This document shows positions 26,782 through 39,983 of a DNA stretch of 64,000 bases, piece by piece; position 1 is the stretch's first letter; every line of letters starts with the position of its first letter. Under the pieces are notes generated by a model. The model saw only the letters and a list, made by a program, of their open reading frames with translations, did no database searches and had not been told where the DNA came from. Origin of the DNA: Hippasteria phrygiana (lineage: Eukaryota > Echinodermata > Asteroidea > Valvatida > Goniasteridae); contig JAZGUH010000530.1 of the NCBI GenBank assembly GCA_037893225.1, forward strand, positions 62,001-126,000, read 5' to 3'. A program made the position numbers and the translations under genes.

Positions 26782-29700
26782 ATGAAATATCAACCAAATT
26801 CAGTAATTTTGACATGTATGGATAGCTTAGATCTGGCGCTACATGTTGCAATTATCGGCGGCTTCTTAGAGTTAAAACTTGTGGAGAAAATTCAAACCTC
26901 GCAATGTTTATTTTCTTTCCGGCCAACATCTGTGTACATGTAACCGTCTATTTATTGCTCCATGCATGTCAAATTCCCTGGGGTATGGACTTGCTTTACT
27001 CATTCATAATTGCATGAAATATCAACCAAATTCAGTACTTTGGACATGTATCGATAGCTTAGATCTGGCGCTACATGTTGCAATTATCGGCGGCTTCTTA
27101 GAGTTAACACTTGTGGAGAAAATTCAAACCTCGCAATGTTTATTTTCTTTCCGGCCAACATCTGTGTACATGTTACCGTCTATTTATTGCTCCATGCATG
27201 TCAAATTCCCTGGGGTATGGACTTGCTTTACTCATTCATAATTGCATGAAATATCAACCAAATTCAGTACTTTGGACATGTATCGATAGCTTAGATCTGG
27301 CGCTACATGTTGCAATTATCGGCGGCTTCTTAGAGTTAACACTTGTGGAGAAAATTCAAACCTCGCAATGTTTATTTTCTTTCCGGCCAACATCTGTGTA
27401 CAGATTACCTTTTATTTATTGCTCCATGCCTGTCAAATTCCCTAGGGTATGACTTGCTTTACTCATTCATAATTGCATGAAATATCAACCAAATTCAGTA
27501 ATTTTGACATGTATGGATAGCTTAGATCTGGCGCTACATGTTGCAATTATCGGCGGCTTCTTAGAGTTAAAACTTGTGGAGAAAATTCAAACCTCGCAAT
27601 GTTTATTTTCTTCCCGGCCACCATCTGTGTGCAGATTACCTTTTATTTATTGCTCCATGCCTGTCAAATTCCCTAGGGTATGACTTGCTTTACTCATTCA
27701 TAATTGCATGAAATATCAACCAAATTCAGTAATTTTGACATGTATGGATAGCTTAGATCTGGCGCTACATGTTGCAATCATCGGCGGCTTCTTAGAGTTA
27801 AAACTTGTGGAGAAAATTCAAACCTCGCAATGTTTATTTTCTTTCCGGCCAACATCTGTGTGCATATTACCTTCTATTTATTGCTCCATGCCTGTCAAAT
27901 TCCCTGGGGTATGGACTTGCTTTACTCATTCATAATTGCATGAAATATCAACCAAATTCAGTAATTTTGACATGTATGGATAGCTTAGATCTGGCGCTAC
28001 ATGTTGCAATTATCGGCGGCTTCTTAGAGTTAAAACTTGTGGAGAAAATTCAAACCTCGCAATGTTTATTTTCTTTCCGGCCAACATCTGTGTGCATATT
28101 ACCTTCTATTTATTGCTCCATGCCTGTCAAATTCCCTGGGGTATGGACTTGCTTTACTCATTCATAATTGCATGAAATATCAACCAAATTCAGTACTTTG
28201 GACATGTATCGATAGCTTAGATCTGGCGCTACATGTTGCAATTATCGGCGGCTTCTTAGAGTTAACACTTGTGGAGAAAATTCAAACCTCGCAATGTTTA
28301 TTTTCTTTCCGGCCAACATCTGTGTACATGTTACCGTCTATTTATTGCTCCATGCATGTCAAATTCCCTGGGGTATGGACTTGCTTTACTCATTCATAAT
28401 TGCATGAAATATCAACCAAATTCAGTACTTTGGACATGTATCGATAGCTTAGATCTGGCGCTACATGTTGCAATTATCGGCGGCTTCTTAGAGTTAACAC
28501 TTGTGGAGAAAATTCAAACCTCGCAATGTTTATTTTCTTTCCGGCCAACATCTGTGTACAGATTACCTTTTATTTATTGCTCCATGCCTGTCAAATTCCC
28601 TAGGGTATGACTTGCTTTACTCATTCATAATTGCATGAAATATCAACCAAATTCAGTAATTTTGACATGTATGGATAGCTTAGATCTGGCGCTACATGTT
28701 GCAATTATCGGCGGCTTCTTAGAGTTAAAACTTGTGGAGAAAATTCAAACCTCGCAATGTTTATTTTCTTCCCGGCCACCATCTGTGTGCAGATTACCTT
28801 TTATTTATTGCTCCATGCCTGTCAAATTCCCTAGGGTATGACTTGCTTTACTCATTCATAATTGCATGAAATATCAACCAAATTCAGTAATTTTGACATG
28901 TATGGATAGCTTAGATCTGGCGCTACATGTTGCAATCATCGGCGGCTTCTTAGAGTTAAAACTTGTGGAGAAAATTCAAACCTCGCAATGTTTATTTTCT
29001 TTCCGGCCAACATCTGTGTGCATATTACCTTCTATTTATTGCTCCATGCCTGTCAAATTCCCTGGGGTATGGACTTGCTCTACTCATTCATAATTGCATG
29101 AAATATCAACCAAATACAGTAATTTTGACATGTATGGATAGCTTAGATCTGGCGCTACATGTTGCAATCATCGGCGGCTTCCTAGATTTAAAACTTGTGG
29201 AGAAAATTCAAACCTCGCAATGTTTATTTTCTTTCCGGCCAACATCTGTGTGCAGATTACCTTCTATTTATTGCTCCATGCCTGTCAAATTCCCTAGGGT
29301 ATGACTTGCTTTACTCATTCATAATTGCATGAAATATAAACCAAATACAGTAATTTTGACATGTATGGATAGCTTAGATCTGGCGCTACATGTTGCAATC
29401 ATCGGCGGCTTCCTAGATTTAAAACTTGTGGAGAAAATTCAAACCTCGCAATGTTTATTTTCTTTCCGGCCAACATCTGTGTGCATATTACCTTCTATTT
29501 ATTGCTCCATGCCTGTCAAATTCCCTGGGGTATGGACTTGCTTTACTCATTCATAATTGCATGAAATATCAACCAAATTCAGTAATTTTGACATGTATGG
29601 ATAGCTTAGATCTGGCGCTACATGTTGCAATTATCGGCGGCTTCTTAGAGTTAAAACTTGTGGAGAAAATTCAAACCTCGCAATGTTTATTTTCTTTCCG

Positions 29701-32700
29701 GCCAACATCTGTGTACATGTTACCGTCTATTTATTGCTCCATGCATGTCAAATTCCCTAGGGTATGACTTGCTTTACTCATTCATAATTGCATGAAATAT
29801 CAACCAAATTCAGTAATTTTGACATGTATGGATAGCTTAGATCTGGCGCTACATGTTGCAATTATCGGCGGCTTCTTAGAGTTAAAACTTGTGGAGAAAA
29901 TTCAAACCTCGCAATGTTTATTTTCTTCCCGGCCACCATCTGTGTGCAGATTACCTTTTATTTATTGCTCCATGCCTGTCAAATTCCCTAGGGTATGACT
30001 TGCTTTACTCATTCATAATTGCATGAAATATCAACCAAATTCAGTAATTTTGACATGTATGGATAGCTTAGATCTGGCGCTACATGTTGCAATCATCGGC
30101 GGCTTCTTAGAGTTAAAACTTGTGGAGAAAATTCAAACCTCGCAATGTTTATTTTCTTTCCGGCCAACATCTGTGTGCATATTACCTTCTATTTATTGCT
30201 CCATGCCTGTCAAATTCCCTGGGGTATGGACTTGCTCTACTCATTCATAATTGCATGAAATATCAACCAAATACAGTAATTTTGACATGTATGGATAGCT
30301 TAGATCTGGCGCTACATGTTGCAATCATCGGCGGCTTCCTAGAGTTAAAACTTGTGGAGAAAATTCAAACCTCGCAATGTTTATTTTCTTTCCGGCCAAC
30401 ATCTGTGTGCATATTACCTTCTATTTATTGCTCCATGCCTGTCAAATTCCCTAGGGTATGACTTGCTTTACTCATTCATAATTGCATGAAATATAAACCA
30501 AATACAGTAATTTTGACATGTATGGATAGCTTAGATCTGGCGCTACATGTTGCAATCATCGGCGGCTTCCTAGATTTAAAACTTGTGGAGAAAATTCAAA
30601 CCTCGCAATGTTTATTTTCTTTCCGGCCAACATCTGTGTGCATATTACCTTCTATTTATTGCTCCATGCCTGTCAAATTCCCTGGGGTATGGACTTGCTC
30701 TACTCATTCATAATTGCATGAAATATCAACCAAATACAGTAATTTTGACATGTATGGATAGCTTAGATCTGGCGCTACATGTTGCAATCATCGGCGGCTT
30801 CCTAGAGTTAAAACTTGTGGAGAAAATTCAAACCTCGCAATGTTTATTTTCTTTCCGGCCAACATCTGTGTGCATATTACCTTCTATTTATTGCTCCATG
30901 CCTGTCAAATTCCCTAGGGTATGACTTGCTTTACTCATTCATAATTGCATGAAATATAAACCAAATACAGTAATTTTGACATGTATGGATAGCTTAGATC
31001 TGGCGCTACATGTTGCAATTATCGGCGGCTTCTTAGAGTTAAAACTTGTGGAGAAAATTCAAACCTCGCAATGTTTATTTTCTTTCCGGCCAACATCTGT
31101 GTACATGTTACCGTCTATTTATTGCTCCATGCATGTCAAATTCCCTGGGGTATGGACTTGCTTTACTCATTCATAATTGCATGAAATATCAACCAAATTC
31201 AGTAATTTTGACATGTATGGATAGCTTAGATCTGGCGCTACATGTTGCAATTATCGGCGGCTTCTTAGAGTTAAAACTTGTGGAGAAAATTCAAACCTCG
31301 CAATGTTTATTTTCTTTCCGGCCAACATCTGTGTGCATATTACCTTCTATTTATTGCTCCATGCCTGTCAAATTCCCTGGGGTATGGACTTGCTTTACTC
31401 ATTCATAATTGCATGAAATATCAACCAAATTCAGTAATTTTGACATGTATGGATAGCTTAGATCTGGCGCTACATGTTGCAATTATCGGCGGCTTCTTAG
31501 AGTTAAAACTTGTGGAGAAAATTCAAACCTCGCAATGTTTATTTTCTTTCCGGCCAACATCTGTGTACATGTTACCGTCTATTTATTGCTCCATGCATGT
31601 CAAATTCCCTAGGGTATGACTTGCTTTACTCATTCATAATTGCATGAAATATCAACCAAATTCAGTAATTTTGACATGTATGGATAGCTTAGATCTGGCG
31701 CTACATGTTGCAATTATCGGCGGCTTCTTAGAGTTAAAACTTGTGGAGAAAATTCAAACCTCGCAATGTTTATTTTCTTCCTGGCCACCATCTGTGTGCA
31801 GATTACCTTTTATTTATTGCTCCATGCCTGTCAAATTCCCTAGGGTATGACTTGCTTTACTCATTCATAATTGCATGAAATATCAACCAAATTCAGTAAT
31901 TTTGACATGTATGGATAGCTTAGATCTGGCGCTACATGTTGCAATCATCGGCGGCTTCTTAGAGTTAAAACTTGTGGAGAAAATTCAAACCTCGCAATGT
32001 TTATTTTCTTTCCGGCCAACATCTGTGTGCATATTACCTTCTATTTATTGCTCCATGCCTGTCAAATTCCCTGGGGTATGGACTTGCTCTACTCATTCAT
32101 AATTGCATGAAATATCAACCAAATACAGTAATTTTGACATGTATGGATAGCTTAGATCTGGCGCTACATGTTGCAATCATCGGCGGCTTCCTAGAGTTAA
32201 AACTTGTGGAGAAAATTCAAACCTCGCAATGTTTATTTTCTTTCCGGCCAACATCTGTGTGCATATTACCTTCTATTTATTGCTCCATGCCTGTCAAATT
32301 CCCTAGGGTATGACTTGCTTTACTCATTCATAATTGCATGAAATATAAACCAAATACAGTAATTTTGACATGTATGGATAGCTTAGATCTGGCGCTACAT
32401 GTTGCAATCATCGGCGGCTTCCTAGATTTAAAACTTGTGGAGAAAATTCAAACCTCGCAATGTTTATTTTCTTTCCGGCCAACATCTGTGTGCATATTAC
32501 CTTCTATTTATTGCTCCATGCCTGTCAAATTCCCTGGGGTATGGACTTGCTCTACTCATTCATAATTGCATGAAATATCAACCAAATACAGTAATTTTGA
32601 CATGTATGGATAGCTTAGATCTGGCGCTACATGTTGCAATCATCGGCGGCTTCCTAGAGTTAAAACTTGTGGAGAAAATTCAAACCTCGCAATGTTTATT

Positions 32701-33728
32701 TTCTTTCCGGCCAACATCTGTGTGCATATTACCTTCTATTTATTGCTCCATGCCTGTCAAATTCCCTAGGGTATGACTTGCTTTACTCATTCATAATTGC
32801 ATGAAATATAAACCAAATACAGTAATTTTGACATGTATGGATAGCTTAGATCTGGCGCTACATGTTGCAATTATCGGCGGCTTCTTAGAGTTAAAACTTG
32901 TGGAGAAAATTCAAACCTCGCAATGTTTATTTTCTTTCCGGCCAACATCTGTGTACATGTTACCGTCTATTTATTGCTCCATGCATGTCAAATTCCCTGG
33001 GGTATGGACCTGCTTTACTCATTCATAATTGCATGAAATATCAACCAAATTCAGTAATTTTGACATGTATGGATAGCTTAGATCTGGCGCTACATGTTGC
33101 AATTATCGGCGGCTTCTTAGAGTTAAAACTTGTGGAGAAAATTCAAACCTCGCAATGTTTATTTTCTTTCCGGCCAACATCTGTGTGCATATTACCTTCT
33201 ATTTATTGCTCCATGCCTGTCAAATTCCCTTGGGTATGGACTTGCTTTACTCATTCATAATTGCATGAAATATCAACCAAATTCAGTAATTTTGACATGT
33301 ATGGATAGCTTAGATCTGGCGCTACATGTTGCAATTATCGGCGGCTTCTTAGAGTTAAAACTTGTGGAGAAAATTCAAACCTCGCAATGTTTATTTTCTT
33401 TCCGGCCAACATCTGTGTACATGTTACCGTCTATTTATTGCTCCATGCATGTCAAATTCCCTGGGGTATGGACTTGCTTTACTCATTCATAATTGCATGA
33501 AATATCAACCAAATTCAGTACTTTGGACATGTATCGATAGCTTAGATCTGGCGCTACATGTTGCAATTATCGGCGGCTTCTTAGAGTTAACACTTGTGGA
33601 GAAAATTCAAACCTCGCAATGTTTATTTTCTTTCCGGCCAACATCTGTGTACATGTTACCGTCTATTTATTGCTCCATGCCTGTCAAATTCCCTGGGGTA
33701 TGGACTTGCTTTACTCATTCATAATTGC
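26782..33728 (+). repeat. 30-mer unit, 6947 bp, phased on the type 16 marker
   Basis: From one type 16 marker (161A, at 26942) to the next (33889), the order is 16-10-11-12-(7/4)-4-10-11-12-7-18-9-17-12-7-8-9-8-13-4-17-12-7-8-9-8-13-4-14-15. Compared with the unit starting at 20529, types 4-14 after the marker are lost and a 10-11-12-(7/4)-4 segment is gained. The monomer at 27708 has 72C of type 7 but 215T of type 4, so it is a candidate chimera. Confidence 0.91.
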
Positions 33729-35118
33729 ATGAAATATCAACCAAATTCAGTAATTTTGACATGTATGGATAGCTTAGATCTGGCGCTACATGTTGCAATT
33801 ATCGGCGGCTTCTTAGAGTTAAAACTTGTGGAGAAAATTCAAACCTCGCAATGTTTATTTTCTTTCCGGCCAACATCTGTGTACATGTAACCGTCTATTT
33901 ATTGCTCCATGCATGTCAAATTCCCTGGGGTATGGACTTGCTTTACTCATTCATAATTGCATGAAATATCAACCAAATTCAGTACTTTGGACATGTATCG
34001 ATAGCTTAGATCTGGCGCTACATGTTGCAATTATCGGCGGCTTCTTAGAGTTAACACTTGTGGAGAAAATTCAAACCTCGCAATGTTTATTTTCTTTCCG
34101 GCCAACATCTGTGTACATGTTACCGTCTATTTATTGCTCCATGCATGTCAAATTCCCTGGGGTATGGACTTGCTTTACTCATTCATAATTGCATGAAATA
34201 TCAACCAAATTCAGTACTTTGGACATGTATCGATAGCTTAGATCTGGCGCTACATGTTGCAATTATCGGCGGCTTCTTAGAGTTAACACTTGTGGAGAAA
34301 ATTCAAACCTCGCAATGTTTATTTTCTTTCCGGCCAACATCTGTGTACAGATTACCTTTTATTTATTGCTCCATGCCTGTCAAATTCCCTAGGGTATGAC
34401 TTGCTTTACTCATTCATAATTGCATGAAATATCAACCAAATTCAGTAATTTTGACATGTATGGATAGCTTAGATCTGGCGCTACATGTTGCAATTATCGG
34501 CGGCTTCTTAGAGTTAAAACTTGTGGAGAAAATTCAAACCTCGCAATGTTTATTTTCTTCCCGGCCACCATCTGTGTGCAGATTACCTTTTATTTATTGC
34601 TCCATGCCTGTCAAATTCCCTAGGGTATGACTTGCTTTACTCATTCATAATTGCATGAAATATCAACCAAATTCAGTAATTTTGACATGTATGGATAGCT
34701 TAGATCTGGCGCTACATGTTGCAATCATCGGCGGCTTCTTAGAGTTAAAACTTGTGGAGAAAATTCAAACCTCGCAATGTTTATTTTCTTTCCGGCCAAC
34801 ATCTGTGTGCATATTACCTTCTATTTATTGCTCCATGCCTGTCAAATTCCCTGGGGTATGGACTTGCTTTACTCATTCATAATTGCATGAAATATCAACC
34901 AAATTCAGTAATTTTGACATGTATGGATAGCTTAGATCTGGCGCTACATGTTGCAATTATCGGCGGCTTCTTAGAGTTAAAACTTGTGGAGAAAATTCAA
35001 ACCTCGCAATGTTTATTTTCTTTCCGGCCAACATCTGTGTGCATATTACCTTCTATTTATTGCTCCATGCCTGTCAAATTCCCTGGGGTATGGACTTGCT
35101 TTACTCATTCATAATTGC
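28172..35118 (+). repeat. Large tandem segmental duplication, 6947 bp, copy 2
   Basis: Thirty monomers follow the type order of 21225-28171: 10-11-12-7-18-9-17-12-7-8-9-8-13-4-17-12-7-8-9-8-13-4-14-15-16-10-11-12-(7/4)-4. The match continues through the type 10 monomer at 35119 and the left part of the monomer at 35351, then ends where 35351-35581 switches to a type 17 right half. Private markers are at 31782, 33010 and 33231. Confidence 0.92.
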
Positions 35119-36971
35119 ATGAAATATCAACCAAATTCAGTACTTTGGACATGTATCGATAGCTTAGATCTGGCGCTACATGTTGCAATTATCGGCGGCT
35201 TCTTAGAGTTAACACTTGTGGAGAAAATTCAAACCTCGCAATGTTTATTTTCTTTCCGGCCAACATCTGTGTACATGTTACCGTCTATTTATTGCTCCAT
35301 GCATGTCAAATTCCCTGGGGTATGGACTTGCTTTACTCATTCATAATTGCATGAAATATCAACCAAATTCAGTACTTTGGACATGTATCGATAGCTTAGA
35401 TCTGGCGCTACATGTTGCAATTATCGGCGGCTTCTTAGAGTTAAAACTTGTGGAGAAAATTCAAACCTCGCAATGTTTATTTTCTTTCCGGCCAACATCT
35501 GTGTACATGTTACCGTCTATTTATTGCTCCATGCATGTCAAATTCCCTAGGGTATGACTTGCTTTACTCATTCATAATTGCATGAAATATCAACCAAATT
35601 CAGTAATTTTGACATGTATGGATAGCTTAGATCTGGCGCTACATGTTGCAATTATCGGCGGCTTCTTAGAGTTAAAACTTGTGGAGAAAATTCAAACCTC
35701 GCAATGTTTATTTTCTTCCCGGCCACCATCTGTGTGCAGATTACCTTTTATTTATTGCTCCATGCCTGTCAAATTCCCTAGGGTATGACTTGCTTTACTC
35801 ATTCATAATTGCATGAAATATCAACCAAATTCAGTAATTTTGACATGTATGGATAGCTTAGATCTGGCGCTACATGTTGCAATCATCGGCGGCTTCCTAG
35901 AGTTAAAACTTGTGGAGAAAATTCAAACCTCGCAATGTTTATTTTCTTTCCGGCCAACATCTGTGTGCATATTACCTTCTATTTATTGCTCCATGCCTGT
36001 CAAATTCCCTAGGGTATGACTTGCTTTACTCATTCATAATTGCATGAAATATAAACAAAATACAGTAATTTTGACATGTATGGATAGCTTAGATCTGGCG
36101 CTACATGTTGCAATTATCGGCGGCTTCTTAGAGTTAAAACTTGTGGAGAAAATTCAAACCTCGCAATGTTTATTTTCTTTCCGGCCAACATCTGTGTACA
36201 TGTTACCGTCTATTTATTGCTCCATGCATGTCAAATTCCCTGGGGTATGGACTTGCTTTACTCATTCATAATTGCATGAAATATCAACCAAATTCAGTAA
36301 TTTTGACATGTATGGATAGCTTAGATCTGGCGCTACATGTTGCAATTATCGGCGGCTTCTTAGAGTTAAAACTTGTGGAGAAAATTCAAACCTCGCAATG
36401 TTTATTTTCTTTCCGGCCAACATCTGTGTGCATATTACCTTCTATTTATTGCTCCATGCCTGTCAAATTCCCTGGGGTATGGACTTGCTTTACTCATTCA
36501 TAATTGCATGAAATATCAACCAAATTCAGTAATTTTGACATGTATGGATAGCTTAGATCTGGCGCTACATGTTGCAATTATCGGCGGCTTCTTAGAGTTA
36601 AAACTTGTGGAGAAAATTCAAACCTCGCAATGTTTATTTTCTTTCCGGCCAACATCTGTGTACATGTTACCGTCTATTTATTGCTCCATGCATGTCAAAT
36701 TCCCTGGGGTATGGACTTGCTTTACTCATTCATAATTGCATGAAATATCAACCAAATTCAGTACTTTGGACATGTATCGATAGCTTAGATCTGGCGCTAC
36801 ATGTTGCAATTATCGGCGGCTTCTTAGAGTTAACACTTGTGGAGAAAATTCAAACCTCGCAATGTTTATTTTCTTTCCGGCCAACATCTGTGTACATGTT
36901 ACCGTCTATTTATTGCTCCATGCCTGTCAAATTCCCTGGGGTATGGACTTGCTTTACTCATTCATAATTGC
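33729..36971 (+). repeat. 14-mer unit, 3243 bp, with two chimeric monomers
   Basis: Type order from 33729 is 16-10-11-12-(7/4)-4-10-(11/17)-12-(7/8)-13-4-14-15. It starts like the 30-mer and ends like it, but the middle is lost. The monomer at 35351 has a type 11 left half (25C, 29G, 39C) and a type 17 right half (95A, 155A, 159G, 199A, deletion). The one at 35813 has a type 7 left end (18T) and type 8 features from position 85. The type 13 monomer at 36044 has an added 14A. The marker 161A is at 33889. Confidence 0.9.
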
Positions 36972-38130
36972 ATGAAATATCAACCAAATTCAGTAATTTT
37001 GACATGTATGGATAGCTTAGATCTGGCGCTACATGTTGCAATTATCGGCGGCTTCTTAGAGTTAAAACTTGTGGAGAAAATTCAAACCTCGCAATGTTTA
37101 TTTTCTTTCCGGCCAACATCTGTGTACATGTAACCGTCTATTTATTGCTCCATGCATGTCAAATTCCCTGGGGTATGGACTTGCTTTACTCATTCATAAT
37201 TGCATGAAATATCAACCAAATTCAGTACTTTGGACATGTATCGATAGCTTAGATCTGGCGCTACATGTTGCAATTATCGGCGGCTTCTTAGAGTTAACAC
37301 TTGTGGAGAAAATTCAAACCTCGCAATGTTTATTTTCTTTCCGGCCAACATCTGTGTACATGTTACCGTCTATTTATTGCTCCATGCATGTCAAATTCCC
37401 TGGGGTATGGACTTGCTTTACTCATTCATAATTGCATGAAATATCAACCAAATTCAGTACTTTGGACATGTATCGATAGCTTAGATCTGGCGCTACATGT
37501 TGCAATTATCGGCGGCTTCTTAGAGTTAACACTTGTGGAGAAAATTCAAACCTCGCAATGTTTATTTTCTTTCCGGCCAACATCTGTGTACAGATTACCT
37601 TTTATTTATTGCTCCATGCCTGTCAAATTCCCTAGGGTATGACTTGCTTTACTCATTCATAATTGCATGAAATATCAACCAAATTCAGTAATTTTGACAT
37701 GTATGGATAGCTTAGATCTGGCGCTACATGTTGCAATTATCGGCGGCTTCTTAGAGTTAAAACTTGTGGAGAAAATTCAAACCTCGCAATGTTTATTTTC
37801 TTTCCGGCCAACATCTGTGTGCATATTACCTTCTATTTATTGCTCCATGCCTGTCAAATTCCCTGGGGTATGGACTTGCTTTACTCATTCATAATTGCAT
37901 GAAATATCAACCAAATTCAGTAATTTTGACATGTATGGATAGCTTAGATCTGGCGCTACATGTTGCAATTATCGGCGGCTTCTTAGAGTTAAAACTTGTG
38001 GAGAAAATTCAAACCTCGCAATGTTTATTTTCTTTCCGGCCAACATCTGTGTGCATATTACCTTCTATTTATTGCTCCATGCCTGTCAAATTCCCTGGGG
38101 TATGGACTTGCTTTACTCATTCATAATTGC

Positions 38131-39983
38131 ATGAAATATCAACCAAATTCAGTACTTTGGACATGTATCGATAGCTTAGATCTGGCGCTACATGTTGCAA
38201 TTATCGGCGGCTTCTTAGAGTTAACACTTGTGGAGAAAATTCAAACCTCGCAATGTTTATTTTCTTTCCGGCCAACATCTGTGTACATGTTACCGTCTAT
38301 TTATTGCTCCATGCATGTCAAATTCCCTGGGGTATGGACTTGCTTTACTCATTCATAATTGCTTGAAATATCAACCAAATTCAGTACTTTGGACATGTAT
38401 CGATAGCTTAGATCTGGCGCTACATGTTGCAATTATCGGCGGCTTCTTAGAGTTAACACTTGTGGAGAAAATTCAAACCTCGCAATGTTTATTTTCTTTC
38501 CGGCCAACATCTGTGTACAGATTACCTTTTATTTATTGCTCCATGCCTGTCAAATTCCCTAGGGTATGACTTGCTTTACTCATTCATAATTGCATGAAAT
38601 ATCAACCAAATTCAGTAATTTTGACATGTATGGATAGCTTAGATCTGGCGCTACATGTTGCAATTATCGGCGGCTTCTTAGAGTTAAAACTTGTGGAGAA
38701 AATTCAAACCTCGCAATGTTTATTTTCTTCCCGGCCACCATCTGTGTGCAGATTACCTTTTATTTATTGCTCCATGCCTGTCAAATTCCCTAGGGTATGA
38801 CTTGCTTTACTCATTCATAATTGCATGAAATATCAACCAAATTCAGTAATTTTGACATGTATGGATAGCTTAGATCTGGCGCTACATGTTGCAATCATCG
38901 GCGGCTTCTTAGAGTTAAAACTTGTGGAGAAAATTCAAACCTCGCAATGTTTATTTTCTTTCCGGCCAACATCTGTGTGCATATTACCTTCTATTTATTG
39001 CTCCATGCCTGTCAAATTCCCTGGGGTATGGACTTGCTCTACTCATTCATAATTGCATGAAATATCAACCAAATACAGTAATTTTGACATGTATGGATAG
39101 CTTAGATCTGGCGCTACATGTTGCAATCATCGGCGGCTTCCTAGAGTTAAAACTTGTGGAGAAAATTCAAACCTCGCAATGTTTATTTTCTTTCCGGCCA
39201 ACATCTGTGTGCATATTACCTTCTATTTATTGCTCCATGCCTGTCAAATTCCCTAGGGTATGACTTGCTTTACTCATTCATAATTGCATGAAATATCAAC
39301 CAAATACAGTAATTTTGACATGTATGGATAGCTTAGATCTGGCGCTACATGTTGCAATTATCGGCGGCTTCTTAGAGTTAAAACTTGTGGAGAAAATTCA
39401 AACCTCGCAATGTTTATTTTCTTTCCGGCCAACATCTGTGTACATGTTACCGTCTATTTATTGCTCCATGCATGTCAAATTCCCTGGGGTATGGACTTGC
39501 TTTACTCATTCATAATTGCATGAAATATCAACCAAATTCAGTAATTTTGACATGTATGGATAGCTTAGATCTGGCGCTACATGTTGCAATTATCGGCGGC
39601 TTCTTAGAGTTAAAACTTGTGGAGAAAATTCAAACCTCGCAATGTTTATTTTCTTTCCGGCCAACATCTGTGTGCATATTACCTTCTATTTATTGCTCCA
39701 TGCCTGTCAAATTCCCTGGGGTATGGACTTGCTTTACTCATTCATAATTGCATGAAATATCAACCAAATTCAGTAATTTTGACATGTATGGATAGCTTAG
39801 ATCTGGCGCTACATGTTGCAATTATCGGCGGCTTCTTAGAGTTAAAACTTGTGGAGAAAATTCAAACCTCGCAATGTTTATTTTCTTTCCGGCCAACATC
39901 TGTGTACATGTTACCGTCTATTTATTGCTCCATGCATGTCAAATTCCCTGGGGTATGGACTTGCTTTACTCATTCATAATTGC
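38131..39983 (+). repeat. 8-mer unit, 1853 bp, containing fusion type 13
   Basis: Types 10-11-12-7-8-13-4-14 start at 38131, 38363, 38594, 38825, 39057, 39288, 39520 and 39752. The next unit is the 11-mer 10-11-12-7-8-9-1-2-3-4-5. The 8-mer corresponds to it with 9-1-2-3 replaced by one monomer, type 13. Type 13 normally has the type 9 left end (10A, 18A) and the type 3/14 remainder (72T, 85T, 155A, 159G, 165G, 185A). The length difference from the 11-mer is 694 bp, exactly three monomers. The copy at 39288 has 18A but 10C. Confidence 0.88.

Larger units (their letters stand above)
21225..28171 (+). repeat. Large tandem segmental duplication, 6947 bp, copy 1
   Basis: This is a 30-monomer segment from the type 10 monomer at 21225 to the type 4 monomer at 27940. 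Every monomer type matches the segment 28172-35118 at an offset of 6947 bp, including the three private markers and the 90T variant of type 18 (22151 and 29098). Left of 21225 the match fails: the monomer at 20993 is type 14 and that at 27940 is type 4. The exact breakpoint lies inside identical monomer sequence and cannot be fixed to the base. Confidence 0.92.
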
